Shown here piece after piece: positions 50,480-60,052 of a DNA stretch of 64,000 bases (position 1 is the first letter of the stretch; each line of letters opens with the position of its first letter). The stretch comes from Neisseria sp. Lineage in GTDB: Bacteria; Pseudomonadota; Gammaproteobacteria; Burkholderiales; Neisseriaceae. The position numbers and the translations under genes were made by a program. The notes under the pieces were generated by a model. That model was given only the letters and a program-made list of their open reading frames with translations, was not told the origin of the DNA and did not search any database. The DNA lies in the NCBI GenBank assembly GCA_030538415.1, contig JAUNTY010000005.1:1-64000 (forward strand). Reading direction: 5' to 3'.

Positions 50480-51829
50480 ATGGGTCTGCCTGTTATTGCT
50501 GCCGAACATGTTCGGCAACTGCAAGATTTTGAAGCAAAAATCCTTGCCAACCAAACCAAAATCGAAGCCTGGTTCCGGGCGCAGTGGAGCGAACACAAGC
50601 CGCCGTTTTACGGCTCGGTCGATATCCGCAATGCCGGTTATAAAATGGCCTCGATTGACATGAATCTTTTTCCCGGCGGCTTCAACAATCTGAATCCCGA
50701 TGTGGTGCCACTGGCGGCGCTGGCGGTGCAAAGCGCGATGGAGCGCGCCTGTCCGACGGCGAAATCGGTGTTGATTGTGCCCGAAAACCATACCCGCAAT
50801 ACCTTTTACCTGCAAAATGTGTATGCACTGAGCAATATTCTGCGCACGGCCGGTTTTGAAGTGCGACTGGGCAGCCTGAATTCGGAAATCACCGAGCCGA
50901 CCGAATTTGAAACCGCGCTGGGCGATAAGCTGCTGCTGGAGCCGCTGTTGCACACCCGCAGCCGCGTGCATCTGGCCGACGGTTTTTCACCTTGTGCGGT
51001 GTTGCTGAACAACGATTTGTCCGCCGGTGTGCCCGAGATGCTCAAAGGCCTGACCCAAACCGTGATTCCGCCCGTGCACGGCGGCTGGACGACCCGCCGC
51101 AAAACCGCACATTTCGGCGCCTATAATCAGGTGGCGGCGGAGTTTGCGGCGCTTATCGGCATCGACGAGTGGCAGATTAATCCGTATTTCGAAAAAATCA
51201 GCGGGCTGGACTTTCAGGAGCGCGAGGGCGAAGATGCGCTGGCCGAGGCGGTGGAACGCATGCTGGCGAAAATCCAGGCCAAGTATGACGAAAAAGGCAT
51301 TGCCGACAAACCGTTTGTGATTGTGAAAGCCGATGCGGGCACTTACGGCATGGGCGTGATGAGCGTGAAATCCGCCGACGAAGTGCGCGGTCTCAACCGC
51401 AAAAACCGCAACAAGATGGCCAAAGTGAAAGAAGGCCTGGAAGTGACCGAAGTGATTGTGCAAGAGGGCATTTACACCTACGAAACCCTGCACGGCGCGG
51501 TGTCGGAGCCGGTGGTATACATGATCGACCGCTTCGTCGTCGGCGGCTTTTTCCGTGTACACGAAGGCCGCGGCACCGATGAAAACCTCAACGCGTCGGG
51601 CATGCTGTTTGTGCCGCTGGAACGCAATATTCCCGTGGCGGGCGAAGAGAGCGGCGACGAAGAGCGCACCAAGCGCGTGTTCGAGCAGTGGGACAGCCTC
51701 GGCGTGCCGCAGACCAGCGGTAATCCAGATTGCGAGAGCAATCGTCTGTATGTGTATGGCGTGATGGCGCGTTTGTCGCTGCTGGCCGCATCGCTTGAGC
51801 TGGAGCAGACCGCATCGCAGCCGGTATAA
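50480..51829 (+). CDS. gshA: Glutamate-cysteine ligase (betaproteobacterial type)
   Basis: A 449-residue enzyme for the first step of glutathione synthesis. It begins MGLPVIAAEHVRQLQDFEAK; SVDIRNAGYKMASIDMNLFPGGFNNLNPD and FVIVKADAGTYGMGVMSVKS (ATP-grasp-like) mark the betaproteobacterial/neisserial GshA form, which differs from the enteric enzyme. ATG 50480 is chosen because conserved sequence starts there; an ATG at 50441 would add 13 poorly conserved residues. Confidence 0.85.
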   Translation: MGLPVIAAEHVRQLQDFEAKILANQTKIEAWFRAQWSEHKPPFYGSVDIRNAGYKMASIDMNLFPGGFNNLNPDVVPLAALAVQSAMERACPTAKSVLIVPENHTRNTFYLQNVYALSNILRTAGFEVRLGSLNSEITEPTEFETALGDKLLLEPLLHTRSRVHLADGFSPCAVLLNNDLSAGVPEMLKGLTQTVIPPVHGGWTTRRKTAHFGAYNQVAAEFAALIGIDEWQINPYFEKISGLDFQEREGEDALAEAVERMLAKIQAKYDEKGIADKPFVIVKADAGTYGMGVMSVKSADEVRGLNRKNRNKMAKVKEGLEVTEVIVQEGIYTYETLHGAVSEPVVYMIDRFVVGGFFRVHEGRGTDENLNASGMLFVPLERNIPVAGEESGDEERTKRVFEQWDSLGVPQTSGNPDCESNRLYVYGVMARLSLLAASLELEQTASQPV

Positions 51830-51862
51830 AAGCGGGTTTGTCTGTTGCGGTGCAGACCGAGA

Positions 51863-52070
51863 CCTTTGCAAAAAAACAACCGTCGCATCCGCGCAGGCGG
51901 GCGCCCAGCCTGAAGCGTAGCTTCAGCCAAAACTTGCCAGTCGAAGTAATATGCAACCCAATGATTCATCTTGTTTTTTGAATAAGGAAAATGGGTGGAC
52001 AGGCAAAACAGCGCTTTGCACTGGGCGCCTGCCTGCGCGGGTACGACGAGCGGGAGATTTCGCAAAAGCC
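51863..52070. repeat. Palindromic GC-rich repeat with TTTGCAAA ends, copy 4
   Basis: CCTTTGCAAAAAAAC, CGTCGCATCCGCGCAGGCGG, GCGCCCAG at the left; AAACAGCGCTTTGCACTGGG, GCCTGCCTGCGCGGGTACGA and TTTCGCAAAAGCC at the right. The central part (ATTCATCTTGTTTTTTGAAT) differs from other copies, and the unit is in the opposite orientation to 25778-25986. Confidence 0.65.
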
Positions 52071-52071
52071 T

Positions 52072-52102
52072 CAGGCCGTCTGAAAGCCTTTCAGACGGCC
52101 TG
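52072..52102 (+). terminator. DUS hairpin
   Basis: CAGGCCGTCTGAAAG and its complement CTTTCAGACGGCCTG. It is the first hairpin after gshA, though about 240 bases past its stop. Confidence 0.5.
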
Positions 52103-52205
52103 TTTCTTGACTGCTCCTGCGAAGGCATAAGTGGCGTGGGCTTTGCCCGCGTTTTTGATCTAGTCAAAGAAATGAGTCTCGAGGCGAATGAGGTAATCTG
52201 GTTTT

Positions 52206-52311
52206 TATAGTCGTTTCAATTTGGTTTGATACAGCGTTGCTGCGCCTAGCCGTACTATCTGTACTGTCTGCGGCTTGCTGCCTTATCTCAATCTAAATTG
52301 AAACGACTAAT
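52206..52311. repeat. Correia element
   Basis: TATAGTCGTTTCAATTTGGT at the left and ATCTAAATTGAAACGACTAA at the right; core GCCGTACTATCTGTACTGTC. The right end reads ACTAATA, slightly degraded. Confidence 0.85.
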
Positions 52312-52320
52312 AAAAACATC

Positions 52321-52360
52321 AGGCCGTCTGAAAGCCCGGAAGCAGCTTTCAGACGGCCTT
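52321..52360 (-). terminator. DUS hairpin terminator of adhP
   Basis: AGGCCGTCTGAAAGCC ... AGCTTTCAGACGGCCTT, 13 bases past the adhP stop on the minus strand. Confidence 0.75.
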
Positions 52361-52373
52361 GTTGACACATAAA

Positions 52374-53408
52374 TTAATGGTTATGGCCGCAGGCTTTTTT
52401 CATGTCCAACACCATACGCCCCTGGATTTTGCCGTCGTGCATTTCTTGGAAAATATCGCCCACTTCGTCCAGCGCGCGGGTTTGCACCACCGGCACCACA
52501 ACACCGCGTGCGCCGAAATCGAAGGCTTCAGCCAAATCCTGACGCGTGCCGACCAGCGAGCCGACCACTTCGATGCCGTCGAGCACCGTGCGCGGAATCG
52601 ACAAATCCATGGTTTCGACCGGCAAACCGACGGCAACCACGCGGCCGCCTGCGCGCACGCAGTCAATCGCGCTGTTGAACGCCTGTTTGGAAACTGCCGT
52701 CACCACCGCGGCATGCGCGCCGATGCCGGTGATTTCCTTGATGCGCTCGGCAGCATTTTCTTTCGCCGCATTAACGGTCACTTCCGCGCCCACTTTTTTC
52801 GCCAGTTCGAGCTTGTCGTCATTGATGTCGATGGCAATCACACGTGCGTTGAACACCTTGGCGGCATATTGCACCGCCAGATTGCCCAAACCGCCCGCAC
52901 CATACATGGCAATCCATTGCCCGGCGCGCACGCCCGATACTTTGGTGGCCTTGTAAGTGGTCACGCCCGCGCAGGTAATCGAGCTGGCTTGCGCCGGATC
53001 AAGACCCTCGGGCACTTTGACCGCATAATCGGCAGTAACCACACAATATTCCGCCATGCCGCCATCCACCGTGTAGCCGGCGTTTTTCACCGTGCGGCAC
53101 AGCGTTTCACGGCCGCTGTTGCAATACTCGCAATGGCCGCAGCTTTGAAACAGCCAGGCAATGCTGACGCGGTCGCCCACTTTCAGGCTGGTCACGTCAG
53201 GCGCCACTTCTTTCACAATGCCGATGCCCTCATGACCGAGAATGCGACCGGGCTGCTCGCCGTAATCACCGGCGGCTACATGCAAATCGGTATGGCACAC
53301 ACCGCAATATTCTACTTCTACCAGCGCTTCACCGGCGCTGACTTTGGGGATGTCTCTCTCAACCACTTCTACGCCTGTACAGGCCTGGTTCACGACTGCT
53401 GCTTTCAT
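52374..53408 (-). CDS. adhP: Zinc-dependent alcohol dehydrogenase
   Basis: A 344-residue medium-chain dehydrogenase. Catalytic zinc ligands in [14 protein letters not shown] and [15 protein letters not shown]; structural zinc cysteines in [16 protein letters not shown]; Rossmann motif [14 protein letters not shown] (about 172). This is the AdhP/AdhA ethanol-type enzyme common in Neisseria, where it is linked to aldehyde and nitrosative stress; no MerR/NmlR operator is visible here. Confidence 0.9.
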   Translation of the reverse strand: MKAAVVNQACTGVEVVERDIPKVSAGEALVEVEYCGVCHTDLHVAAGDYGEQPGRILGHEGIGIVKEVAPDVTSLKVGDRVSIAWLFQSCGHCEYCNSGRETLCRTVKNAGYTVDGGMAEYCVVTADYAVKVPEGLDPAQASSITCAGVTTYKATKVSGVRAGQWIAMYGAGGLGNLAVQYAAKVFNARVIAIDINDDKLELAKKVGAEVTVNAAKENAAERIKEITGIGAHAAVVTAVSKQAFNSAIDCVRAGGRVVAVGLPVETMDLSIPRTVLDGIEVVGSLVGTRQDLAEAFDFGARGVVVPVVQTRALDEVGDIFQEMHDGKIQGRMVLDMKKACGHNH

Positions 53409-53650
53409 ATCGCTACTCCTTATTATTCATGGATGTTGGTAAATTGAAACTGCGCACTTAGCAATTAATAGTAGATTGCATTTGTAGTATAGCCAATTCG
53501 ACTATAAGCACCAATTGAAAATAGTAAAAGTAACCAGACAATCAAAAGAAGAAGTTAATGTTATGTGATAACGTTTGGTCTTGTGGAGAGCTGGTATTGA
53601 ATTGAGTCATTACCATGCCGTCTGAAACGTTCAGACGCATCCAAAAAAAG
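53409..53650. other. Intergenic DNA upstream of adhP
   Basis: AT-rich to about 53580 (adhP promoter region), then an AT-form DUS pair (ATGCCGTCTGAAACG and CGTTCAGACGCAT) at 53615-53640 with one degenerate arm. The AT-form is rare in this window. No gene. Confidence 0.45.
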
Positions 53651-53659
53651 AAGAGACCG

Positions 53660-53790
53660 ATGACGACCGATATAGAAACTTTGCACGACTGTTACTGCCA
53701 ACACCGCGAGTAATACTCCGAAGCCTTCCGCCTGCGCATCCATCGTGCTTTAAGCTGGCTCAGACGGGCGTAGCAGGATGAGGGAGCAGA
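53660..53790 (+). pseudogene. Remnant of a conserved neisserial gene
   Basis: The plus frame from ATG 53660 reads MTTDIETLHDCYCQHRE, a TAA, YSEAFRLRIHRALSWLRR, A, a TAG, QDE, then loses similarity. The two stops replace probable Gln codons (CAA/CAG). The sequence resembles the start of a conserved neisserial HEPN-like protein, from memory. A decayed 5' fragment is the best explanation. Confidence 0.45.
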
Positions 53791-54034
53791 TTACAGCAGT
53801 TCAAGTGTTACTGATTTTGAGTCAGAATGGAGCTGAAATACTGGAAGTAGCAGCCTTTCAGCTTTTCAGACGGCCTCTGAGGTTGGTTATTCCAGGCAGT
53901 AGTGAGTGGGCGCCGAAATGACGACAGTTGTCGGTTTTTTTCAAGCATTTGGCGGCGCCATCAAGAAACAATGGATTAAGGAGTCCGGCAAAGGTCTTAG
54001 GCCATGAAATAGGCCATATTTTTTGCGCCAAAGA

Positions 54035-54066
54035 AAAACCCCCTTGATAAACAAGGGGATTTTGTG
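54035..54066 (-). terminator. Rho-independent terminator after tmRNA 3' end
   Basis: AAAACCCCCTTGATAAACAA GGGGATTTT forms a GC stem with a short loop and flanking A/T runs. On the minus strand it lies just after the tmRNA-like CCA end, as expected for the ssrA terminator. Confidence 0.75.
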
Positions 54067-54070
54067 ATAA

Positions 54071-57000
54071 TTGGTGGAGGCGGGGGGATTGAACCTTTCT
54101 CCATCTGTTTATCCGGTTTTCCTGAATATCCGCAAGCCCAAAGACCAAGCACACGGCGACGCTGATTTTTTGATGTTTGATGAAGCGCAGGCGGTGATTG
54201 ATTCCGGTGAAGCAGACGGCTTTATCGTTCGAGACGGGCAAATCATGGAAGAGCTTGTCGTCTTCGACCACAACCAAATCAAATCCGCCATGGGCAATAC
54301 GGGCGCGTTCAGCCGCGACAGCGACGACATCCGCCACAGCCAAAGCCCGATGAAAGACACGGCGGCGAATATCCGCCGTGGCCGCGAGGCGATGAACCGC
54401 GCCATCAACGACCGCGCCGATGTGAAACGGGCGATGTACCGCAACGACATCGGCTGGGTGGATTTTGTTTGGGGCGACACGGGCAAGGTAGAAGCCAACG
54501 GACGCACCAAGGGCGCGATGGGTTTGGCACATATCATCGAAGCACGGCAGCGCAAAGACGGCATGAGCTATGCCGATGTGGTGCAGATGTTGACCCGGGA
54601 TGTAGTGGAAACGATTGCCCAAGGACGGGAATTGTCAAACACGCAAGTCGGCAATTCGACAGCGGTCAAGCTGGTGCATAACCGCCAACTGGTAGGCTTG
54701 AGAAAAAGCAAAGGCAGTAACGCCTGGATGGTTACCGCCTTTGAGGTGTATGAAGATGCGAACGGAAAGGGATATGACAATACCGTCCCTACTGATTCCA
54801 ACGCTACACTCTCCCGTGTTGGAACAGGGGCTTCACACGCGGCCTCTGATTCGAATCAGGCAGCAGGGGCAGTCGGCTTGAATGAGCAAGGCTCAAACGC
54901 CGCTCTTGAACGGGAGCGACCGAACCGCACAAACCGCATGAGCGATACGCAAGCCCACTCACGAAGAGGCAGGGGCTTGGGAGCAGATGACACTAATAAT
55001 CTACCCCAAACCAGCCGCCCCGTCAACGAAAACGCCCGTGCCAAAGCCGGGCAAATCCGAGGCCGTCTGAAAGAAGTGTTGGGCGACAAGTCCAAGCTGA
55101 TTGAGGTGGTGGATGTATCGAACCAACGCCCCGACGATGCGTTGAATCTGATTTCAGGCCGTGTTGAGGGCTGGTTCAGTCCGAAGACGGGCAAGATTAC
55201 CATGATTGCCGAAACCGTGACGATGGAACGGGCGGAACACGTGGCCTGGCATGAACTCGGACACCGTGGCGTGGCAATGGCCGGTTGGGCTGATTATATG
55301 GCGGTGATGAAACAGCTTGAGTTGAACAAGACCGTTAAATCCTTGGCCGATGCAATTCAGGGCGACCGCAAGGGTTTGAGCGACCGAGCCGCCCGAAGCC
55401 GCGCGGTTGCCATTGAAGAAGCTCTGGTGGAGCTTTACGCCGCGCAGCAGACGGGCAATTATGCCGGACTGGAAAGCCGCTACAAGGTGAAGATTGCCCA
55501 AGGTGTGCAACAAGGCATGGGCGGCTTCTTCAGCCGCTTGGCGCAGCGTTTGCGCAAGGTATTCAGCCAGGCATTCAAAAGGCCGTCTGAAAGTTTCAGC
55601 GATGCCGATGTGTACCGCATCTTGCAGGAGGTGGGGCGCAACAGCACGCGCGATTCAGGCGGCCTCAATGGTGGCGGGCGTTACAGCCCGACAGAATCCG
55701 ATTTAGCGCAAGCAAAACAGCAGGATAACCGCCGTTTCAGCACCGCCGAAAACAACAGCTTCGCCGAAACCGAACTGAAATACGGCGGGCGTGAAGCCTA
55801 CGAACAGGCGAAAGCCGCAGGCGAAACCGAACTGAATTACCGCCAATGGGTGCAGGTGAGAACGCCTGAATTTAAGGCTTGGTTCGGCGACTGGGAAAAC
55901 GACCCTGACGAGGCTTCGAAAATCATTAATGAAGATACGGGCGAACCGCTGGTGGTGTATCACGCGACAGATGCGGATTTCAATATTTTTGAACGCAATA
56001 AGCTGGGTAAGGAAACTTACGGGAATGCCAACAGCCTTGAATACGCATTAACGGCAGGCGTTGGGCATTGGTTTAATTCACAAGATTTGAATCAAACACG
56101 CAATTATGGAAATAGGGGCGTGGCCGCTTTCCTGAATATTAAAGAGCCATCATACAAGCATGATGTTGCCGACCTTGCTTACGATATTGGGATTTCCGGG
56201 GTTATCTCGGATGACAAGCAGGATTTCTACGACTATGAAAGCAATGAGGAGCTTAATCAAGTTGCAGAGGATTTTGTTGATTATCTGCGAATCTACGAAT
56301 ATGCAGATGGCGTTGTTGTTCGTGGAGATGAAGAATATGGCGGGGTTTCCTATGTCGCTTTCGATGCCAACCAAATCAAATCCGCCACCGATAACACGGG
56401 CGCGTTTGATGCGGCGAATGACGATATCCGCTTCAGCACCGCGCCCGCAACAGACGACCAACGCTATCTTGATTTGGCCGAACGCTACGAGGCGGGGGAT
56501 AAATCGGTGGAGGACAAGCTGCGGAAGATGGTGGCGGCCGAAGCCCGGCGCAAGTTCGGGCGCAAGTCGAAAGGAGCGAAAGACGACAAAGGCCGTCTGA
56601 AAGAGGTGTATCACGGCACACCGAACGAGTTCAACGAGTTTAGCTACGATTACATGGGCAATCAGGGTACGGTGGACGGACAAGGCTTTTACTTCACCGA
56701 CAGCGCCGACTTTGCCGAACTGTACCAACAGGGTGACGGGCGCGTGATGCGCGGCTACCTTGATATTCAGAACACCTTGAGCAGCGACCAATGGACGTTG
56801 AGCAAGGCCAATGTGAAAGCCATCATCAGGGAGCTTGACCCCGATGGCAGCGACTTTCTCACCAATTACGGCGATGTGGATTATGAGGGCTACAACACGG
56901 TTTTGAATGAAGCGGTGCAGAACGAGCTTGATTTTTCAGACAACGACGTGGACTTTATCGGCTCGCTGATTAATTCCGGCGCGGAGATGGCAGATGTGTA

Positions 57001-59518
57001 CCGCGCCTTGGGCAAGGTGAAAGGCAAAAGCGGCATCGTTGTGCCGAAAGACGATGGCAGTACGCATTATATTGCGACACAACCGAGCCAAATCAAATCA
57101 TCGGACTTTGTGACGCGGGATGATGCAGGGAACATTATTCCGCTGTCGGAACGCTTTAATACTGAGAGCAACGATGTGCGCTACAGCCAAGCCCCGCAAA
57201 AGCTGAACCCGCAGGAAAAACGCTGGTTCAACGAGCAGGGCGAATTGCGGGCGGGGCTTGCGGCTTACAACAAACTGGGCAGCCTGATTAAGCCGGTGCT
57301 GGCGAGGGCGAAGCTGGCAAACAACCACCCCGATTCGTTCACCCGCTATATGCGCGATTATCGGGCGCAAATCAATGTGGCGGGGCAGACGGCGCAAGAC
57401 ATTGCCGAAGCGGGCAAAACGCTGACTGCCGATGAGCGCCGCCTGCTTTCCGATGTATTGGAAATGGAACTGCCTGAGGGCGTGGAGACTTCGCCCGAAA
57501 TGCAGGAACTGGCCGGGGCGGTGCGGGAGATTTTGAGCCAACAAAGTGACGATTTGGTGGCTTTGAAAATGTTGTCACCCGAAAGCGCGGAGCGTTTCCG
57601 CGATACCTATCTGCCGAGGATGTACAACAAACAGGCAGGCGGCTTGTTTGACCATACCGATTTGGGCAAGATGAACCGCGAGTTTCGCAGGGCGCAGCGC
57701 GGCAAGCTGGGTACGGCCATCAAGGGCAATCATCTGAAAGGGCGCGGCATTTTCAAGGAAGTGCCGATCAAGGAGCGTGACTATTGGACGGAACGCGGCT
57801 TTGAGGTGCGCGAGGACAAGGGCAACGGCAAGCTGTTGATGTGGCGCGACTACAGCCGCGACGAACGGGCGCAGATGGGCGAGGAGCGCGATGCCATGCT
57901 GCGTTTTACATCGGGCTATATCAAGACGCAGGGTGATATTGCCAAGGGGATGTTGTTTAACCGCATTGCCGAAGACGGCGAACTGAGCAGCAATGTGCAA
58001 CTTGAGGCGGATTGGGTACAAGTGCCTGATACGGCCATTGCGGGAACGGGCGGGGTGAAACGCTACGGCGCATTGGCGGGCAAGTGGGTGCATCCCGAAG
58101 TGGCCTATCATTTGCAGCAGCAGTTTTATATCGACGGCGCAATGCAAAAGGTGTGGCGTTCGGCGCTTGGCTGGTGGAAGCTGGCGAAGACGGTGTATAA
58201 CCCCGTGGCACACGTGAACAACGTGGTGAGCAATATCGCCATGACTTGGTCTGCGGGCGGGCGCTTGCGCGATTTGGTGCCGATGGCGAATGAAATCCGC
58301 AAGAAAGGGGCATTGTACCGCGAGGCTTTGGAACTCGGCCTGATTGGCGAGGCGGTGGACGTGGCGGGCTTGCAGGAAATGTTTGTCGGACTGAACAATG
58401 CCGCCGATGACGGGCAGTTGATGGACACGCTAATCGGGCGCGTTTTGAAGCGTGCGGACAAGATGGCCTTAGGTATTCCCGGCAAAGTCGGCGACAAGTT
58501 TCAGACGGCCTATCGCGTGGAAGACGAGGTGTTCAAACTGGCTTTGTACAAGCGCGGAAAGGAGCGGGGTTTGTCGCCGAAAGAAGCCGCCGATTACGCC
58601 CTCACCTTTATGTTTGATTACAGCGAGATTCCGCAGGGCGTGAAGTGGGTACGCGATACGGGCATACTGCCGTTTATCAGCTATACCTACAAGGCGATGC
58701 CTGCGATGGCGCGGCTGGCTTTGACGCGGCCGCATCGGATGCTGGCGGTAACGGCGGCAATGTATAGCCTGAATGCCTTGTCGTATGCCCTGCTCGGCGG
58801 CGATGCGGACGAAGACGAAGAACGCGAATACATGCCCGACTATCAGAAAGGCTTTACTTCGTTCGGCACGCCGAAGTTGATTCGCCTGCCGTGGAACGAC
58901 AGCAAGGGCAAGCCGGTATTCGTGGACGTTTACCGCTGGCTGCCGCTGGGCGATTTCGCTGATACGCAAAATCAAATGGGCGGCCTGCCGCTGCCGCAAT
59001 GGGCGACACCGAACGGACCGGTTGTGAACCATGCTTTTGCCTTGCTCGGCAATAAAGACACGTTCACGGGGCGGGAGATTGTGAAACCCTATATGAGCGA
59101 TGGCGAGAAAGCGGCGACCTACGGCAAGTGGCTGGCGCAGCAATGGCTGCCTGCAAGCGTGGGCGTGCCTTATTCCTACCACACCAATAACGTGCTTGAC
59201 GGGGTGAAAAGCCAGTTTGAAGGCTCAAAGATGGCCGAGGCGCTGGAATGGATGGGCTATACCGGCACCAACTACCGTGGCGAAGACAAACAGCTTTACC
59301 GCACTTTGCCCGGGGCATTCGGCGTGAAGCTGCGCGGCGAGAAACCGCAGGATATGAAAGCGGCGCAACAGCGCAGAACCGGCTACGAGATTCGGGAACT
59401 GAAAGCGGATATGGGCAGAATCCGCCGCGACAATACGCTTTCGGACAGCACGAAAGACGCGCGACTGGAAAACAGGCGCAAGGCTTTGCAGCGGCTTTAT
59501 GACAAGATGTCCGATTGA
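54071..59518 (+). CDS. Phage large polyvalent protein, 5'-truncated
   Basis: An 1815-codon frame starting inside the att sequence, so its true 5' end is missing. The first ~75 residues are the tail of an ART-PolyVal (ADP-ribosyltransferase-like) domain: FLNIRKPKD and DHNQIKSAMGNTGAFSRDSD. A nuclease-like domain follows (about 130-235, KGAMGLAHIIEARQRK). Then a metallopeptidase motif AWHELGHRGVAMAG (about 393), two more ART-like domains starting VVYHATDADFNIFE (about 630) and EVYHGTPNEFNEFS (about 845), and a long structural C-terminus with a hydrophobic helix near 1555. Such proteins ride in virions and are injected. Several in-frame DUS occur. A DUS hairpin follows. Confidence 0.75.
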   Translation: MVEAGGLNLSPSVYPVFLNIRKPKDQAHGDADFLMFDEAQAVIDSGEADGFIVRDGQIMEELVVFDHNQIKSAMGNTGAFSRDSDDIRHSQSPMKDTAANIRRGREAMNRAINDRADVKRAMYRNDIGWVDFVWGDTGKVEANGRTKGAMGLAHIIEARQRKDGMSYADVVQMLTRDVVETIAQGRELSNTQVGNSTAVKLVHNRQLVGLRKSKGSNAWMVTAFEVYEDANGKGYDNTVPTDSNATLSRVGTGASHAASDSNQAAGAVGLNEQGSNAALERERPNRTNRMSDTQAHSRRGRGLGADDTNNLPQTSRPVNENARAKAGQIRGRLKEVLGDKSKLIEVVDVSNQRPDDALNLISGRVEGWFSPKTGKITMIAETVTMERAEHVAWHELGHRGVAMAGWADYMAVMKQLELNKTVKSLADAIQGDRKGLSDRAARSRAVAIEEALVELYAAQQTGNYAGLESRYKVKIAQGVQQGMGGFFSRLAQRLRKVFSQAFKRPSESFSDADVYRILQEVGRNSTRDSGGLNGGGRYSPTESDLAQAKQQDNRRFSTAENNSFAETELKYGGREAYEQAKAAGETELNYRQWVQVRTPEFKAWFGDWENDPDEASKIINEDTGEPLVVYHATDADFNIFERNKLGKETYGNANSLEYALTAGVGHWFNSQDLNQTRNYGNRGVAAFLNIKEPSYKHDVADLAYDIGISGVISDDKQDFYDYESNEELNQVAEDFVDYLRIYEYADGVVVRGDEEYGGVSYVAFDANQIKSATDNTGAFDAANDDIRFSTAPATDDQRYLDLAERYEAGDKSVEDKLRKMVAAEARRKFGRKSKGAKDDKGRLKEVYHGTPNEFNEFSYDYMGNQGTVDGQGFYFTDSADFAELYQQGDGRVMRGYLDIQNTLSSDQWTLSKANVKAIIRELDPDGSDFLTNYGDVDYEGYNTVLNEAVQNELDFSDNDVDFIGSLINSGAEMADVYRALGKVKGKSGIVVPKDDGSTHYIATQPSQIKSSDFVTRDDAGNIIPLSERFNTESNDVRYSQAPQKLNPQEKRWFNEQGELRAGLAAYNKLGSLIKPVLARAKLANNHPDSFTRYMRDYRAQINVAGQTAQDIAEAGKTLTADERRLLSDVLEMELPEGVETSPEMQELAGAVREILSQQSDDLVALKMLSPESAERFRDTYLPRMYNKQAGGLFDHTDLGKMNREFRRAQRGKLGTAIKGNHLKGRGIFKEVPIKERDYWTERGFEVREDKGNGKLLMWRDYSRDERAQMGEERDAMLRFTSGYIKTQGDIAKGMLFNRIAEDGELSSNVQLEADWVQVPDTAIAGTGGVKRYGALAGKWVHPEVAYHLQQQFYIDGAMQKVWRSALGWWKLAKTVYNPVAHVNNVVSNIAMTWSAGGRLRDLVPMANEIRKKGALYREALELGLIGEAVDVAGLQEMFVGLNNAADDGQLMDTLIGRVLKRADKMALGIPGKVGDKFQTAYRVEDEVFKLALYKRGKERGLSPKEAADYALTFMFDYSEIPQGVKWVRDTGILPFISYTYKAMPAMARLALTRPHRMLAVTAAMYSLNALSYALLGGDADEDEEREYMPDYQKGFTSFGTPKLIRLPWNDSKGKPVFVDVYRWLPLGDFADTQNQMGGLPLPQWATPNGPVVNHAFALLGNKDTFTGREIVKPYMSDGEKAATYGKWLAQQWLPASVGVPYSYHTNNVLDGVKSQFEGSKMAEALEWMGYTGTNYRGEDKQLYRTLPGAFGVKLRGEKPQDMKAAQQRRTGYEIRELKADMGRIRRDNTLSDSTKDARLENRRKALQRLYDKMSD
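54072..54095 (-). ncRNA. ssrA: tmRNA/tRNA 3'-end fragment (putative prophage att site)
   Basis: On the minus strand this reads a T-loop (GGTTCAATCCCC) followed by CGCCTCCACCA, the form of a tmRNA (ssrA) or tRNA 3' end. The rest of the RNA gene is absent: the adjacent DNA is prophage. One T of the usual TTCAATT loop seems missing. This is the pattern left when a phage integrates at the 3' end of ssrA, with the full gene at the other prophage border. Confidence 0.6.
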
Positions 59519-59523
59519 CTGAA

Positions 59524-59551
59524 AGGCCGTCTGAATGTTCAGACGGCCTTT
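59524..59551. terminator. DUS hairpin between polyvalent protein and relE-like gene
   Basis: AAGGCCGTCTGAAT and its complement GTTCAGACGGCCTTT. It lies between two convergent genes, three bases before the RelE-like stop, and can serve both. Confidence 0.75.
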
Positions 59552-59554
59552 GTT

Positions 59555-59827
59555 TCAGCTTCGGTAAACTTGGCGGCGGTTGCCGATGCGCACTACCAAT
59601 ACGGTGATTTCGCCGTCGCGTATGTCGCAGATGATGCGCCAGTCGCCAACACGGTATTTCCACAAATCACCCAGGCGAGAACCTTTCAATGCTTCGCCGA
59701 TGCTGCGCACATCTTCCAGCGGGGCAAGCCTTTGGTTTAGGAATTGCAGTATGCGGCGGGCAGTTTGCGGGTCGAGCTTTTTTAATTCTTTCAGCGCTTC
59801 TTTTTCAAATTCAATCTGCCAGGCCAT
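59555..59827 (-). CDS. RelE/ParE family toxin
   Basis: A 90-residue toxin of a type II pair. EFEKEALKELKKLDPQTARR, ALKGSRLGDLWKYRVGDWRI and VVRIGNRRQVYRS give the RelE fold, with the YRVGDWRI segment and C-terminal Arg/Tyr typical of ribosome-dependent mRNA interferases. It overlaps the antitoxin gene by 17 bases. Confidence 0.85.
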   Translation of the reverse strand: MAWQIEFEKEALKELKKLDPQTARRILQFLNQRLAPLEDVRSIGEALKGSRLGDLWKYRVGDWRIICDIRDGEITVLVVRIGNRRQVYRS

Positions 59828-60038
59828 ACTCTGCCATCACTTCGGTCAAGGGGGTGGTGTGGCTTTTGCCTTCTTTCAGGGCGAGCAGACGGGATTCGGC
59901 CAAATAGAGGTCTTCCATGTCTTCAAGGCCGCGCGCAATACTTTCACGCAGATAAAAGGCTTTGGTTCGCCCGGTGCTGGCGGCGAGATGGTTGAGGCGC
60001 TGCTCCAGTTCGGCAGGCAGGCGGATGGTGGTGGGCAT
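59811..60038 (-). CDS. RHH antitoxin (RelB/StbD-like)
   Basis: A 75-residue protein: TTIRLPAELEQRLNHLAAST is a ribbon-helix-helix DNA-binding fold, followed by an acidic toxin-binding tail (EDLYLAESRLLALKEG). It precedes and overlaps the RelE toxin, the usual order, and probably represses the pair. A TATTCAATGTATTCATTGTA-type direct repeat at 60053-60080 may be its operator. Confidence 0.8.
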   Translation of the reverse strand: MPTTIRLPAELEQRLNHLAASTGRTKAFYLRESIARGLEDMEDLYLAESRLLALKEGKSHTTPLTEVMAEYGLAD

Positions 60039-60052
60039 GTCGCTTCCTTTGT

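Noticed and set aside
53858-54622. A 254-codon minus-strand frame across the att region
   Set aside because: It is antisense to the phage polyvalent protein and runs through the tmRNA terminator hairpin.
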